DNA from: Paratinospora sagittata
Taxonomy: Eukaryota; Streptophyta; Magnoliopsida; Ranunculales; Menispermaceae
Direction: 5' to 3'
Assembly: GCA_035771175.1 (NCBI GenBank)
Contig: CM069610.1
Span: forward strand, 26,440,501-26,504,500
DNA length: 64,000 nucleotides
The notes below the pieces were generated by a model. The model saw only the letters and a list, made by a program, of their open reading frames with translations. It had not been told where the DNA came from and ran no database searches. Of the stretch, positions 34,901 through 49,100 are shown one piece after another. The position numbers and the translations under genes are program-made. The first letter of the stretch is position 1. Each line of letters starts with the position of its first letter.

Positions 34901-37397
34901 AACTTCAAATGACTATAACTTTTTCGTTTTAACTCCGACTTTGGTTTTTAAGAATGTGTTCGAAAGAGGATGAAAAAGATCAATAAAACCAGTTGCTATA
35001 AGTTACTTTTCAATAACCAGTGATGGTCTCGATTCTATTAAATATTTATATTATTAATCAACCGTGACAGGTTACCGTTGATCAAAAAGATAGTTACAGC
35101 TCTTGAATGTTTAGATCTTCTCTTCCTTTTTCCACAATAATTTCAATTACTCCAATCGGAGCTAAAACGAAAAAGTTATGGTCGTTTGTAGTTTGCTTAC
35201 CGATATTTTACCGAACGATGTATCATTTCAGCAATCGATAAGTAAACTTCGAATAACCATAACTTTTTTCGATTCAACTCTGATTTTTGTGATTTGAAAT
35301 GCATTGAAAGAGGAATAAAAGACCTAAAAAACCAGGTGCTTTAAGTGACTTTCAGCTAACCGGTGACCGGTCTAGTTGTTTTTAAAGGTCTAAAGTATTT
35401 ATCAATAGTGACCTGTCACCATTGATCGAAAAAGTAATTAAAGCACATAAATTTGGAGATCTTCCCTTGTTCCTTCCAGCGCATTTTGAATTAGTCAAAT
35501 CGGACTTAAAACAAAAAAACATTGGTCACTAGAACTTTACTTACCTTTTGTTTACCAAATTGTGTATAATTTAAGCAATCGATAAGTAAACTTCAAATCA
35601 CCCTAACTCTTTCGTTTCAACTCCGATTTTAGTTATTAAAAATGTGTTGGAAAAAGGATGAAAAAGATCTACAAAACCATGTGCTTTAAGTTACATTTCG
35701 GTAACCGGGGATGGTCCTGGTTCTATTAAATATTCATAATATTAATCAAACGTGACAGGTTACCGGTGATCAAAAAGTTAGTTAAAGCTCGTGAATGTAT
35801 AGATCTTCTCTTCCTTTTTCCACAACAATTTCAATTACTCAAATCAGAGCTACAACAAAAAAGTTATGCTCATTTGTAGTTTGCTTACCGATTGTTTACC
35901 GAACGGTGCATCATTTCAGCAATCGATAAGTAAACTTCGAATTACCATAACTTTTTTGTTTCAACTCTAATTTTTGTGATTTAAAATGCATTGAAAAGAG
36001 GAATAAAAAACATAAAAGGCCAAGTGCTTAAAGTTACTCTAGGTAACCGGTCACCGATCTTGTTGCAATTAAAGTTCTATAGTATTAATCAACAGTGACC
36101 TGTCACCATTGATCGAAAAAGTAGTTAAAGCACACAAACTTGGGGATCTTCCCTTGTTCTTTCCAGCGCATTTTGAATTAGTCAAATCAGAGTTAAAACG
36201 AAAAAGTTATGGTTATTAGAACTTTACTTACCTTTTGTTTACCAAATTGTGTATCATTTCAGCAATCCATAAGTAAACTTCAAATGACCCGAACTTTTTC
36301 GTTTTAATTCCGATTTTAGTTATTAGAAATGTGTTCGAAAGAGGATGAAAAAGATATACAAAACCAGGTGCTTTAAGTTACTTTTCAGTAATCGGGAATG
36401 GTCCCGGTTCTATTAAATATTCATAATATAAATCAACCGTGACAGGTTACCCGTGATCAAAAAGTTAGTTAAAGCAGTGGAATGTTTAGATCTTCTCTTT
36501 TTCTTTCCACAACAATTTCAAATACTCAAATCGGAGCTAAAACGAGAAAAATTATTGTCATTTGTGGTTTGCTTACCGATTGTTTACCAAACAGTTTATC
36601 ATTTAATCAATCGATAAGTAAACTTCGAATGACCATAACTTTTTCGTTTCAACTCTAATTTTTGTGATTCAAAATGCATTGAAGAAAGGAATAAAAGAAT
36701 TAAAAAACTACATGCTTTAAGTTACTTTTCGGTAACCGGTGATAGGTCCCGTTCCTATTAATCGTCCAAAGTAATAATCAACAGTGACCTGTCACCATTG
36801 ATCGGAAAAGTAGTTATAGCCCATAAATTTGTAGATCTTCCATGTTCTTTCCAGCGCATTTTGAATTAGTCAAATCGGAGTTAAACCGAAAAAGTTATGG
36901 TCATTAGAACTTTACTTACCTTTTGTTTACCAAATTGTGTATTATTTAAGCAATCGATAAGTAAACTTCAAATGACCATAACTTTTTCGATTTAACTCCG
37001 ACTTTAGCTATTAAGAATGTGTTGGAAAGAGGATGAAAAAGATCTACAAAACCAGTTGCTCTAAGTTACTTTTCGGTAACCAGGGATGGTCTCGATTCAA
37101 TTAAATATTCATATTATTAATCAACCGTGACAGGTTACCAGTGATCAGAAAGATAGTTGAAGCTCATGAATTTTTAGATCTTCTCTTCCTGTTTCCACAA
37201 TATTTTCAATTACTCAAATCGGAGCTCCAACGAAAAAGTTATGGTCATTTGTAGTTTGCTTACCGATTGTTTACCGAACGGTGTATCATTTCAGCAATCG
37301 ATAAGTAAACTTCGAATGACCATAACTTTTTTGTTTCAACTCTATTTTTTGTGATTTAAAATGCATTGAAAAAAGGAATAAAAGACCTAAAAAGTCA
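31905..37397 (+). repeat. Higher-order repeat: hexamer of about 2.06 kb
   Basis: Monomers follow the order A2-B-A1-B-A2-B with starts 31905, 32249, 32591, 32948, 33291, 33618, then 33961, 34304, 34647, 34992, 35335, 35680, then 36023, 36367, 36711, 37055. Variants recur at the same step: ATAATATAAATCAACCGTGA near 32308, 34361 and 36423; CAGTTGCT at 32947, 34991 and 37054; ACATTTCGGTAACC near 33630 and 35692; CCGATATTTTACC near 33156 and 35206. Periods are 2056 and 2062 bp. Confidence 0.82.
34761..34991. repeat. Worked example of the monomer dyad (A class)
   Basis: The left arm 34761-34857 (starts AAATTTGTAGATCTTCC, ends TTTACTTACC) pairs with the reverse complement of the right arm 34892-34991 (starts CGATAAGTAAACTTC). 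The spacer is about 34 bases. The inner 48 bases match at roughly 42 positions; outer parts are more diverged but keep GTAGATCTT / AAGATC and the TCTTTCC / GAAAGAG pairing. A second dyad, 34649-34683 with 34722-34756 (GCTTTAAGTTACTTTTCGG-like against GAAAAGTAGTTAAAGC), flanks it. Every intact monomer I inspected repeats this. Confidence 0.85.
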
Positions 37398-38655
37398 GGT
37401 GCTTAAAGTTACGTCAGGTAACCGGTGACCGGTCTCGTTGCTATTAAAGGTCTGAAGTATTTATCAACAGTGATCTGTCACCATTGATCGAAAAAGTAGT
37501 TAAAGCACACAAATTTGGAGGTCTTCCGTTGACAGGTTATTGTCATTCGTAGTTTGCTTACCGATTGTTTACCTAACGGTGTATCATTTCAGCAATCGAT
37601 AAGAAAACTTCGAATGACCATAGCTTTTTCATTTCAACTCTAATTTTTGTGATTTAAAATGCATGGAAAAGAGGAATAAAAGAATTAAAAAACTAAGTGC
37701 TTTAAGTTACTTTGCCGTAACCGGTAACCGATCCTGTTGCTCTTAATCGTCCAAAGTATTAATCAACAGCGACCTGTCACCATTTATCAGAAAAGTAGTT
37801 AAAGCCCATAAATTTGTAGATCTTCCCATGTTCTTTCCAGCGCATTTTGAATTAGTCAAATCAGAGTTAAACCGAAAAAGTTATGGTCATTAGAACTTTA
37901 CTTACCTTTTGTTTACCAAATTGTGTATCATTTAAGCAATTGATAAGTAAACTTCGAATGACAATAAGTTTTTCGTTTTAACTCCGACTTTAGTTATTAA
38001 GAATGTGTTGGAAAGAGGATGAAAAAGATCTACAAAACCAGGTGCTTTAAGTTACTTTTCGGTAACCAGGGATGGTCTCGATTCTATTAAATATTCATAT
38101 TATTAATCAACCGTGACAGGTTACCGGTGATCAGAAAGTTATTAAAAGCTCATGAATGTTTAGATCTTATCTTCCTTTTTCCAGAACGATTTCAATTACT
38201 AAAATCAGAGCTAAAACGAGAAAAGTTATGGTCATTTGCGATTTGCTTACCGATTGTTTACCGAACTGTGTATCATTTAAGCAATGGATAAGTAAACTTC
38301 GAATGACCATAACTTTTTCGTTTCAACAATAATTTTTGTGATTTCAAATGCATTGAAAAGAGGAATAAAAGACTTAAAAACCAAGGTGTTTTAAGTTACT
38401 TTTCGGTAACCGGTGACCGGTCCCTTTGCCATTAAACGTCCAAAGTATTAATAAACAGAGTCCTGACACCATTGATCGGAAAGGTAGTTAAGGCCCATGA
38501 ATTTGCAGATCTTTTTTTCCTCTTTCCGTCGCATTTTGAATTAGTTAAATCAGAGTTAAAACCAAAAAGTTATGGTCATTAGAACTTTACTTACCTTTTG
38601 TTTACCAAATTGTGTATCATTTCAGCAATTGATAAGTAAACTTCAAATGACCATA

Positions 38656-41600
38656 TGTGGCGACCCCGCAACCTGGACCACCAACCCCGCAAGGAATGGC
38701 TTGCGGAATACCTGTGCGGGACCACCAACCCCGCATCTCCAACCACTTCTCAACCCCCGTGATGTGGTTGAGGCCCTACGAACCTTATCCCAAACAACGA
38801 CATAATATAAAAAGGTACTAAACAAAACTACCAACCGTATTAATCATCCAAGACATGAGATAATACATAAAAATGAACCATAAATAAAACCATAATCCCT
38901 ACCGTCCAATCAAGATGGACATACACATAAAGTCCAAAACCAGGGGTACAAAAAACCGTCATATGCCCACATGGTCTATCTACCAAGTCCCTACTAACCC
39001 ATACTACAATGTGGTAAGTGTTATAATTACGTAGTCCAAAATATAATACATCATAATTTAAAACACAGTTCAATCAAAATGCCTCTCAACTCACATCGAG
39101 GCCTTGGATTCTCTCGCCAGAAAGGCCCTCAAGATATGACTACTCCTTTGCCCTTATTCGGGATAGAAGAACCTGAAAGAGGAAAATGAGGGTGAGCCAA
39201 CGGTGCCCAGTTAATAGAATTCAAATATGTTATCAATACCATCAATAAATATCATGTATGCATGTCAATGTGTAGCATGATTAAAAGCTCATAACATATA
39301 GATATCAAGCATTTATAATAAGTTCGATGCAAGTAAAATCTTATCAATTTGGATCCACATTCCACATGCATTGGGGTTACTAGTGCACGTCTATTTCACC
39401 GTACCGTTCTCATCCCCAGATATTTCTTTTTTAAAACCCTCCTATGACAAGGTTAAGTCTCCTTATTAGCCAGATAGATGGGCCCAACCAAAGTCATAAG
39501 GTTTTCTCAAATCAATGCATCATTCAAAACATTAGGACACATTCATGCTTTCAACATACAATATATATAAGTGATATGATGACATAAAAGATATAATCAT
39601 AAATGAAGTCTACTCACAACCAAGCCTCGCGAGAGTATCTAACCACACACGGACACCAAACCGAATCAACCCAATCAAGGTCCTGAAACATTCATCAATA
39701 TCCAACCATACATCAATTTCTATGCTCAATCACATAGACATTACACATCAACCCTAAATCAGCCCACATATAGACAATAGGCCTAAATCTCATCTAATCC
39801 CATCATTCAACTCAAATCACATGACTTAGGCCTCTAATGCATAGTTCTCATTCATAAACCATTTAATTAATCAAAAATACTGATTTTCAATTCCTTAGGT
39901 ATAAACATGCCCAAATTGGGCCACTTGATCACAAGTAGGTCTAACCCATGATATGGTCACAACCACCAAATCAATAGCATAATCAACCCTAATCATGCTT
40001 AATTAGACATAAATTGCATCAATTCAATGATTCTAGGCCAAAAGCATCAAAAGCCCTAAAATATGGAATTTTCCATACTTAGGCCATATTGCCTATTTAC
40101 ACTAGGTCACCATGTTCAGCCATGTATATCACTGATTTTGTATCATGGGTTCATCAAAAATGGCAACTAGGTCAACATAGTTGACATGCAAGCTATTTGG
40201 AAAGGTCTAAGTTCATATTCTTAATTTAGGTCTAATACAAACAACCCTACAAATTTTCCATTTCATATTCTGTTCAGATGTATCAAGCTGCTAACAGAAA
40301 TATTTAATCACAAAATCAACTGTACAGATTAAAGTATGTTAAGAGGCAAACCTTCTGTCCAAATATCAGCTAAATCCAACGGTGGACCGAAACGATATCA
40401 CTCTTTGATGAACAAGTCTCTAATCAGATAATTTCTCCTTTCCTGCTGCGAATACTTGAACGCAGATGACTATATCACACAAAATAATTACCCACCAACA
40501 TCTAAACCGTTCATAATGTAAAAAGATCAGTTTTGAACCACCTTCTCAAATATCATATCCATCCAATGGTAGATTTAGGAGTTCTATTAGTTTGATCTAA
40601 ACTACGCGAGAGCTCCATACTTTCCGACCAGCTTTATTTGGGAGGTTATATCTTTCACACGAAAACTCCAATAAATATCTCCACCGACCAGAATGAATAT
40701 CCATAAGATACGAACTTGTTGAAAAATTTTGAGCTCAATCTGACCATATGGCACGAAGATCCAGCTCTTTGATGAAAACATTGCTGAGACTTCCCTCCAA
40801 GCAACTTCATCTTTCTTTCTCTTCTTCTTTCCTTTCTCTTCTTTTTTGCTTTCCCTCCACTCATCTCACTCTCTAGGACTTCCTTGGAGAAGAGAAGTAG
40901 GGCATGGGATACTATTCCACTTTCATGCACCAACTTGACATGTGTTGGCCTTATGCTCCAACTTGACATGTATTGGAGAAGAGAAATGGGGCATGGGACA
41001 CTTGTCCATTATCATGCATCAACTTGACATGTGTTGGTCTCATGCACCAACTTGACATGTGTTGGAAAAGAGAAATGGGGCATGGGACACTTGTCCATGC
41101 TCATGCACCAATTTGACATGTGTTGGTCTCATGCACCAATTTGACATGTGTTGGAGAAGAGAAATGGGGCATGGGACACTTGTCCATTCTCATGCACCAA
41201 CTTGACATGTGTTGGTCTCATACTACTCATGCACCAATTCAACATGTGTTGGAGAAGAGAAATGGGGCATGGGACACTTGTCCATTCTCATGCACCAACT
41301 TGACATGTGTTGGTCTCATACTACTCATGCACCAATTCAACATGTGTTGGAGAAGAGAAATGGGGCATGGGACACTTGTCCATTCTCATGCACCAACTTG
41401 ACATGTGTTGGTCTCATACTACTCATACCAACCACATGTACTTTAACCAATCTCATGCTTCCATGTATTTTAAATGTCTAATCCATTTAATACACCAAAT
41501 TTTCATTCTCATTTATCCTTTTATTCAATCAATCCTAACCCATATCAATTCATGGTTTAATGGGCCCATGCATAAATAATAAAACATGCATTGTACTTTA

Positions 41601-41767
41601 ATTTAACATGACCCATATACAATTTATAATGCACATTATCAAGCATCAAATATACAAACATGAAACAACCATCAAACAAACACCAAACATATCAAGGCAA
41701 ACACATAGAGTTTAGGCAAAATATAATTGGGTAATAGGCTAGATGAAATAATTTTTGGGACGTCACA
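38656..41767 (-). mobile_element. Gypsy-like solo LTR in the satellite (3112 bp), sister of 18915-21668
   Basis: It has the same ends (TGTGGCGACCCC and GGGACGTCACA) and the perfect duplication CCATA (38651-38655, 41768-41772). The duplicated site lies in the right dyad arm of an A monomer (GACCATAACTTTTTCG). Removing the LTR restores a normal monomer of about 345 bp (38385 to 41847). It is probably on the minus strand, by comparison with the LTR at 8027. Open frames at 38572-39073, 40655-40969 and 41120-41579 are chance or minisatellite frames. Confidence 0.92.
40887..41425 (-). repeat. Minisatellite in solo LTR, long allele
   Basis: Six GAGAAGAGAAATGGGGCATG-type units begin near 40887, 40976, 41065, 41154, 41252 and 41350, separated by CACCAACTTGACATGTGTTG text. 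The last two intervals are 98 bp and nearly identical, which produces overlapping open frames of about 90 codons with cyclic peptide text. These are not genes. Confidence 0.88.
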
Positions 41768-44700
41768 CCATAACTTTTTCGTTTTACCTTCGATTTTATT
41801 TATTAAAAATGTGTTGGAAACAGAATGAAAAAGATCCACAAAACCAAGTGCTTTAAGTTACTTTTCGGTAACCGGGGATGGTCTCGATTCTATTAAATAT
41901 TCGTAGTATTAATCAACCGTGGCAGGTTACCGGTGATCGGAAAGTTAGTTAAAGCACCGGAATGTTTAGATCTTCTCTTCTTCTTTCCACAACAATTTCA
42001 ATTACTTAAAATCAGAGCTAAAAAGAAAAAGTTATGGTCATTTGTAGTTTGCTTACCGAATGTTTACCTAACGGTGTATCATTTTAGCAATCGATAAGTA
42101 AACTTCGAATGACCATAACTTTTTCGTTTCAACTCTAATTTTCGTGATTTAAAATGCATTGAAAAGAGGAATAAAAGAATTAAAAAACCAGGAGCTTTAA
42201 GTTACTTTTCAGAAATCAATGACCGGTCTCGCTGCTATTTATCGTCCAAAGTATTAATCAACAGCAACCTGTCACCATTATTCGGAAAAGTATTTAAAGC
42301 CCATGAATTTGTAGATCTTCTCTTCCTCTTTCCATCGCATTTTGACTTAGTCAAATCGGAGTTAAAATGAAAAAGTTATGGTCATTGGAACTTTACTTAC
42401 CTTTTGTTTACTTTGTGTATCATTTCAACAATCGATAAGTAAACTTCAAATGACGATAACTTTTTTGTTTAAACTCCGACTCTAGTTATTAAAATGTGTT
42501 GGAAAGAGGATGAAAAGGATCTACAAAACCCTGTGGTTTAAGTTACTTTTCGGTAACCGGGGATGGTCCCGGTTCTATTAAATATTCATAATATGAATCA
42601 ACCGTGACAAGTTACCGGTGATCGGAAAGTTTGTTAAGGCACTGAAATGTTTACATCATCTCTTCTTCTTTTCAAAACGATTTCAATTACTCAAATCAGA
42701 GCTAAACAGAGAAAAGTTAATGTCATTTGTGGTTTGATTATTGATTGTTTACCGAACAGTGTATCATTTAATCAATCGATAAGTAAACTTTGAATGACCA
42801 TAAATATTTTGTTTCCACTCTAATTTTTGTGATTCAAAATGCATTGAAAAGAGGAATAAAGACGTAAAAACCCAGGTGTTTTAAGTTACTTTTTGATAAC
42901 CGGTGATTGGCCCCTTCGCCATTAAATGTCCAAAGTATTAATACACAGGGACCTGTCACCATTGATCGGAAAGGTAGTTAAAGCCCATTAATTTGTAGAT
43001 CTTCTTTTCCTCTTTCCAACGCATTTTGAATTACTCAAATCAAAGTTAAAACGAAAAAGTTATGGTCATTAGAACTTTACATACCTTTTGTTTACCAAAT
43101 TGTGTATCATTTCAACAATCGATAAGTAAACTTCAAATGACGATAACTTTTTCGTTTTAACTCTGATTCTAGTTATTAAAAATGTGTTGGAAAGAGGATG
43201 AAAAAGATCAACAAAACTAGGTGCTTTAAGTTACTTTTCGGTAACAGGGGATGGTTTCGATTCTATTAAATATTCATAGTATTAATAAACTGTGACAGGG
43301 TACCGGTTATAAGAAAGTTAGTTAAAGCCCATGAATGTTTAGATCTTCTCTTCCTTTTTCCACAACAATTTCAATTACTCAAATCAGAGTTAAACGAAAA
43401 AGTTATGGTCATTTGTAGTTTGCTTACAGATTGTTTACCGAACGGTGTGTCATTTCAGCAATCGATAAGTAAACTTCGAATGACCATAACTTTTTCGTTT
43501 AAACTCTAATTTTTGTAAGCGACCTGTCACTATTGATCGAAAAAGTAGTTAAAGCCCATAAATTTGTAGATCTTCCCATGTTCTTTTTAGCTTATTTTGA
43601 ATTAGTCAAATCAGAGTTAAAACGAAAAGTTATGGTCATTAGAACTTTACTTACCTTTTGTTTACCAAATTGTGTATCATTTAAGTAATTAATAATTCAA
43701 CTTTAAATGACCCTAACTTTTTCGTTTTAACTCCGATTTTTGTTATTAAAAATGTGTTGGAAAGAGGATGAAAAATATCTACAGAACCAAGTGCTTTAAG
43801 TTACTCTTCGGTAACCGGGGATGGTCCCGGTTCTATTAAATATTCATAATATTAATCAATCTTAACAGGTTACCGGTGATCAGAAAGTTTGTTAAAGCTC
43901 GTGAATGTTTAGATTTTCTCCTCCTTTTTCCTCAACAATTTAAATTACTCAAATCGGAGCTAAAACGAAAAAGTTATCGTTATTTATAGTTTGCTTACCG
44001 ATTGTTTGCCGAACGATGTATCATTTCGGCAATCGATGAGTAAACTTCGAATGACCATAACTTTTTTCGTTTCAACTCTAATTTTTGTGGTTTAAAATTC
44101 ATTGAAACGAGGAATAAAAGTCCTAAAAGTCAGGTGCTTTAAGTTACTTTTCGGTAACCGGTAACCGGTCCCGTTGCTATTAATCGTTCAAAGTATTAAT
44201 CAACAGCGACCTGTCACCATTGAACAGAAAAGTAGTTAAAGCCCATGAATTTGTAGATCTTCTCTTCCTCTTTCCATCGCATTTTGAAAAGTTAAATCGG
44301 AGTTATAATGAAAAAGTTATGGTCATTAGAACTTTACTTACGTTTTGTTTACCAAATTGTGTATCATTTCAGCAATCGATAAATAAACTTCCAATGAAAC
44401 TCCGATTCTAGTTATTAAAAATGTGTTGGAAAGAGGATGAAAATGATCTACAAAACTAAGTACTTTAAGTTACTTTCCGATAACCGGGGATGGTCCCAGT
44501 TCTATTAAATATTCATAATATTAATCAACCGTGAGAAGTTACCGGTGATCGAAAAGTTTGTTAAGGCACGAGAATGTTTACATCATCTCTTCTTCTTTTC
44601 ACAACGATTTCAGTTACTCAAATCAGAGCTAAAATGAGAAAAGTTATGGTCATTTGTGGTTTGCTTACCGATTGTTTACCGAGCAGTGTATCATTTAATC

Positions 44701-46165
44701 AATCGATAAGTAAACTTCGAATGACCATAACTTTTTCGTTTCAACTCTAATTTTTGTGATTTAAAATGCATCGAAAAGAGGAATAAAAGACTTGAAAACC
44801 CAGGTGTTTTAAGTTACTTTTCGATAATCGGTAACTGGTCCCTTTACCATTAAACGTCCAAAGTATTAATACACAGGGACCTGTCACCATTGATCGGAAA
44901 GGTAGTTAAAGCCCATGAATTTGTAAATCTTTTTTTCCTCTTTACATCGCATTTTGAATTACTCAAATCGGAGTTAAAACCAAAAACTTATGGTCATTAG
45001 AACTTTATTTGCCTTTTGTTTACCAAATTGTGTATTATTTTAGCAATCGATAAGTAAACTTCAAATTACCATATCTTTTTCGTTTTAACTCCGATCTTAG
45101 TTATTAAAAATGTGTTGGAAAGAGGATGAAAAAAATCTACAAAACCAGGTGCTTTAAGTTACTTTTCGGTAATCGCGGGTGGTCTCGATTCTATTAAATA
45201 TTTGTAGTATTAGTCAACCGTGACAGGTTACCGGTTTTTAGAAAGGTAGTTAAAGCTCATGAATGTTTAGATCTTCTCTTTCTTTTTCCACAACAATTTC
45301 AATTACTAAAATCGGAGCTAAAACGAAAAAGTTATGGTCATTTGTAGTTTACTTTCCGATTGTTTACCGAACGGTGTATCATTTCAGCAACCGTTAAGTA
45401 AACTTACAATAACTTTTTCGTTTCAACTCTAATTTTTGTTATTTAAAATGCATTGAAAAGAAGTATAAAAGAATTAAAAGACCAGGTGCTTTAAGTTACT
45501 TTTCAGTAACCAGTGACCGGTCCCGTTGCTATTAATCGTCCAAGTATTCATAAATAGCGACCTGTCAACTTTGATCGAAAAAGTTGTTAAAGCCCATAAA
45601 TTTGTAGATCTTCCCAGGTTCTTTCAAAAGCGTTTTGAATTAGTCAAATGGGAGTTAAAACGAAAAAGTTATGGTCATTAGAACTTTACATTACCCTAAC
45701 TTTTTCGTTTTAAATTCGATTCTAGTTATTAAAAATGTGTTGGAAAGAGGATGAAAATGATATACAAAACCAAGTACTTTAAGTTATTTTCTGGTAACCG
45801 GGGATGGTTCCGGTTCTATTAAATATTCATAATATTAATCAACCGTGACAAGTTACAGGTGATCGGAAAGTTTGTTAAGGCACGGGAATGTTTACATCAT
45901 CTCTTCTTCTTTTCACAACGATTTCAATTACTCAAATCAGAGCTAAAATGAGAAAAGTTATGGTCATTTGTGGTTTGCTTACCGATTGTTTACCAAACAG
46001 TGTATCATTTAATCAATCGATAAGTAAACTTTGAATGACCATAAGTTTTTCGTTTCAACTCTAATTTTTGTGCTTTAAAATGCATTGAAAAGAGGAATAA
46101 AAGACCTAAAAACCCAGGTGCTTTAAATTACTTTCAGGTAACTGGTGACCGATCTCGTTGCTATT
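41768..46165 (+). repeat. Satellite array, segment 3
   Basis: It continues the same alternating A/B monomers (starts 41847, 42191, 42532, 42875, 43220, 43790, 44133, 44459, 44803, 45148, 45485, 45772, 46117). Damage is frequent: at about 43517 a B end is joined to the middle of an A1 monomer (TTTTTGTAAGCGACC), at 44390 the right dyad arm is lost, and at about 45690 the dyad loop and inner arms are lost (CTTTACATTACCCTAAC). It ends at the CTATT duplication of the third LTR. Confidence 0.95.
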
Positions 46166-49100
46166 TGTCACAACCCATTCTACATGACGTCATGACCGAC
46201 ACGGGAACCTTCGAGTATACCCTCCGTCGGTACACCCGACGTCCCGTCAACTCTCGAATACATATACGAATCCCCAAAAAGAAATAAAATTACATCCTTA
46301 ACAACCAACTAACATGATCATAATGAAATAAAATATTACTTCTCCAAATTTTTACAAATATAAAATTTTGGAGTCTTCAAAATGATACAAAACCCAACAC
46401 ATCCCAACTATGTGTTGAATATACAATTACTAGGTGTTATCATGTACATAATTATCAAAATACAAAACTAAATGTACAACACCTACATGAAACAAAAACA
46501 AGGGACGCTCCGCAGTCAAGCCTTCCCTTTTCCTTTTCTATCAGATCCTGAAAGAAGATGGTGAGGTGTGAGCTACAGTCAGCTCAGTGAATGTTATTTA
46601 CAAGTGGCATATACGTGCATTTATAAAACATGGTAAGATCATAAGATAGTTGAAATATCATGATGGTGAAATAGATTACATACATGCTAACATAATGGAT
46701 GAATTCATACATAAGACGATGCATAACATTTGTAGTCATGCTCATGCAATCCTAACACCTCCTGAGTACGGGGGTTCAAGGCTGGTGCGCTACACACATT
46801 ACCTGAACACTCACACAATACTCGTATCCTAATAGGATTTATGGGGTTGTGCAGCACGTAAGATTAGTCTAAACTAACCTACCCATACACAAGCCATAAA
46901 ACCCTCTGCCAGGTACACAACTGGGATCGCCGCTAGACTTACGAGAATTCCCAAAAAGAGGAAATTCCAACTAGGAGCCTCAACCCAAATTGTCATCCCA
47001 ATGAATTATGCTCAAATGAATTTCATGGAATATTAAAACATGCATACCATCATACATAAGCATTTAAAACATTTATATATTACAATGCCACATACAAATA
47101 ATCCAAATGTAAAAGAACACTCACTCTTGATTGGCTAAGTCTAGCCAATCCAATCGCCAAAACTCTCCAATTGACTAAACGGGTTCAAGATCAATCACAA
47201 GACCTGGAAATAACATGGTTCACACAACTGAAAATCAGTCATAAAGTGTGTCAAAACCCCATGTTCAAACCCAATCTAAAGTCAATTAGATTCTAAATTG
47301 ATTACCCCTTTGAGCCAATTTCCATAGTGCCCAACTTGATCATTTAGACTCAATTAAACTAAGATTGACCTAAATGGAATGTAATAGGGTGATCCCATGA
47401 TCCAACCACTAATATACATGAAATTCAATTATAATTAGGGTCAATTAGACTATACATCAAGTCAATTTCATCAATTGACTAAGTCTTGGTCAAAACTCCC
47501 AATTAGGCCAATATAAAACATAAGGTCAAAATAAACTAAGTCATATCAATTTAACATAAGTTCTAACATTTTAAACCCATGATTCTACTCAATTTGGGTC
47601 CAATTAAACAATCCCCAAGTCAATTTCATAAATTGACTTGCTTTGGGTGAAAAGTCCCAGTTTGGGCAAAATCCCCAAATTACATGCAAAATTGCCAAAG
47701 TACATGAAAAATGCCAAATACTTAGCCTAGATCAAAATTAGTCAACCTTAGGATGTCCATTATGAGAATCCACTGAATTCAATCATCAAACAACACTAAT
47801 CATGTCCAATTAGACCTACATTGCATAATTTTTCAGATTTTATATCAAGAGCATCAAAAGCCCCAAATCTGGAAATTTTCATACATAGGCCATATAGTCA
47901 ATTTTACACTAGGACACCATACATAGCCACAAAATTAACTGATCTAACAACATGGTTTCATTCACAATGCCACCTAGAATAACATAGTTGACATGCATGA
48001 CTTTTGGAATAGCCTAAGGCCATGAACCAAACAATGACCATTTACACTAAACCATATGATTTCACCATTAAAATCTCAAGCTAAATACATGAATCAGTCC
48101 CTAATGCTGATCAGTCCATCATAGATGGCATGCAAAGCTTAAGTCAAAGTCTAGGATAATGAACCAAGACTAGGTCATTTGTACTAAACCCTACCAATTT
48201 CTTGTTAGAAATTGGGGTTTTTGCCTTTAGAGGGTTCCCAACACACTCTAAACACACATATCAAACATGCAAAGCATTTAGACAACATTTGATTTCCACT
48301 ACCCCTTCAAATCTGGGTTTCATACAATACATGCATCAAAACAACACTAGTATGCATGAACCAAAGAGATTGAAGGAAGAACAATGAGGAAAAACATGAA
48401 AACTTTAGGGATTTTGAGCAAAATCCACCAACCCTAGGTTTCCTCTCCTTTTCTCCTCTCCAGCTCCTTTATCTCTTTTATGGCTGAGAAATGAGCCTAA
48501 AATTACGTTTTGGTTGCTTAAATAGACAAGTTTGGGCCCACAACTAAAAGTTGCCAAAAAACTATCAAAAAATTATTTTTCCTGTTGCAATACTTGCACT
48601 TAGATAGTCAATTTCTTGCCAAATACCCCCAATTTAACATCTTAACCGTTCCAACGTTTCATGAGTCAGCTACCAACATTCTGGTAAACTTTCAACTCAA
48701 TCCAACGGTGGGATTACGAGATATAATGGTTTGATCACAACTGCGTAAGAAAATTCAAAAATCTGTGAAACAGTGTTTGGAGTCATATAACTCATAGTAG
48801 GTAACTTCGATCAAGATCTTCACCGTTCATAATGAAGACCTATCATATAAGAATGAGCTGAAAAAATTTCAGCACAATCGGACGATGGATGTAGGAGTTC
48901 TAACCATTGATGTAATTGGTGACAGAAATTTCTTCCTCCATGGAGCGAGCTCCACTGGATCAAAAACATCGTTCTCGACATGTTTTGACGTCGAACGGGT
49001 CTCCGATGGTTCCGAAACTTCATGCGCACTCTTCATGACCTAAAATCATGTAAAGACACTCGAACTTATGTGCTACGAGCATCAAAATACATATACATAT

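Larger units (their letters stand above)
21669..38655 (+). repeat. Satellite array, segment 2 (about 50 monomers)
   Basis: Monomer starts fall regularly, for example 22105, 22451, 22794, 23136, 23479, ... 37055, 37398, 37696, 38041, 38385, with typical spacing 342-346. A and B classes alternate throughout. Within A, three sub-types are visible: A1 (CCCGTTGCTATTAATCGTCC, CTTCCCATGTTC), A2 (TCTCGTTGCTATTAAAGGTC, CTTCCCTTGTTC) and A3 (CCCTTTGCCATTAAA, CTTTTCCTCTTTCCATCG). Short or hybrid units occur at 21672, 21761, 23824, 24113, 25834, 29930, 31256 and 37398. All open frames here are short and fall inside repeats; I regard none as a gene. Confidence 0.95.

Noticed and set aside
41120..41579. 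Three overlapping open frames of 90-93 codons with cyclic peptide text
   Set aside because: They are reading frames through the 98-bp minisatellite of a solo LTR, shifted from unit to unit; no start context or domain.
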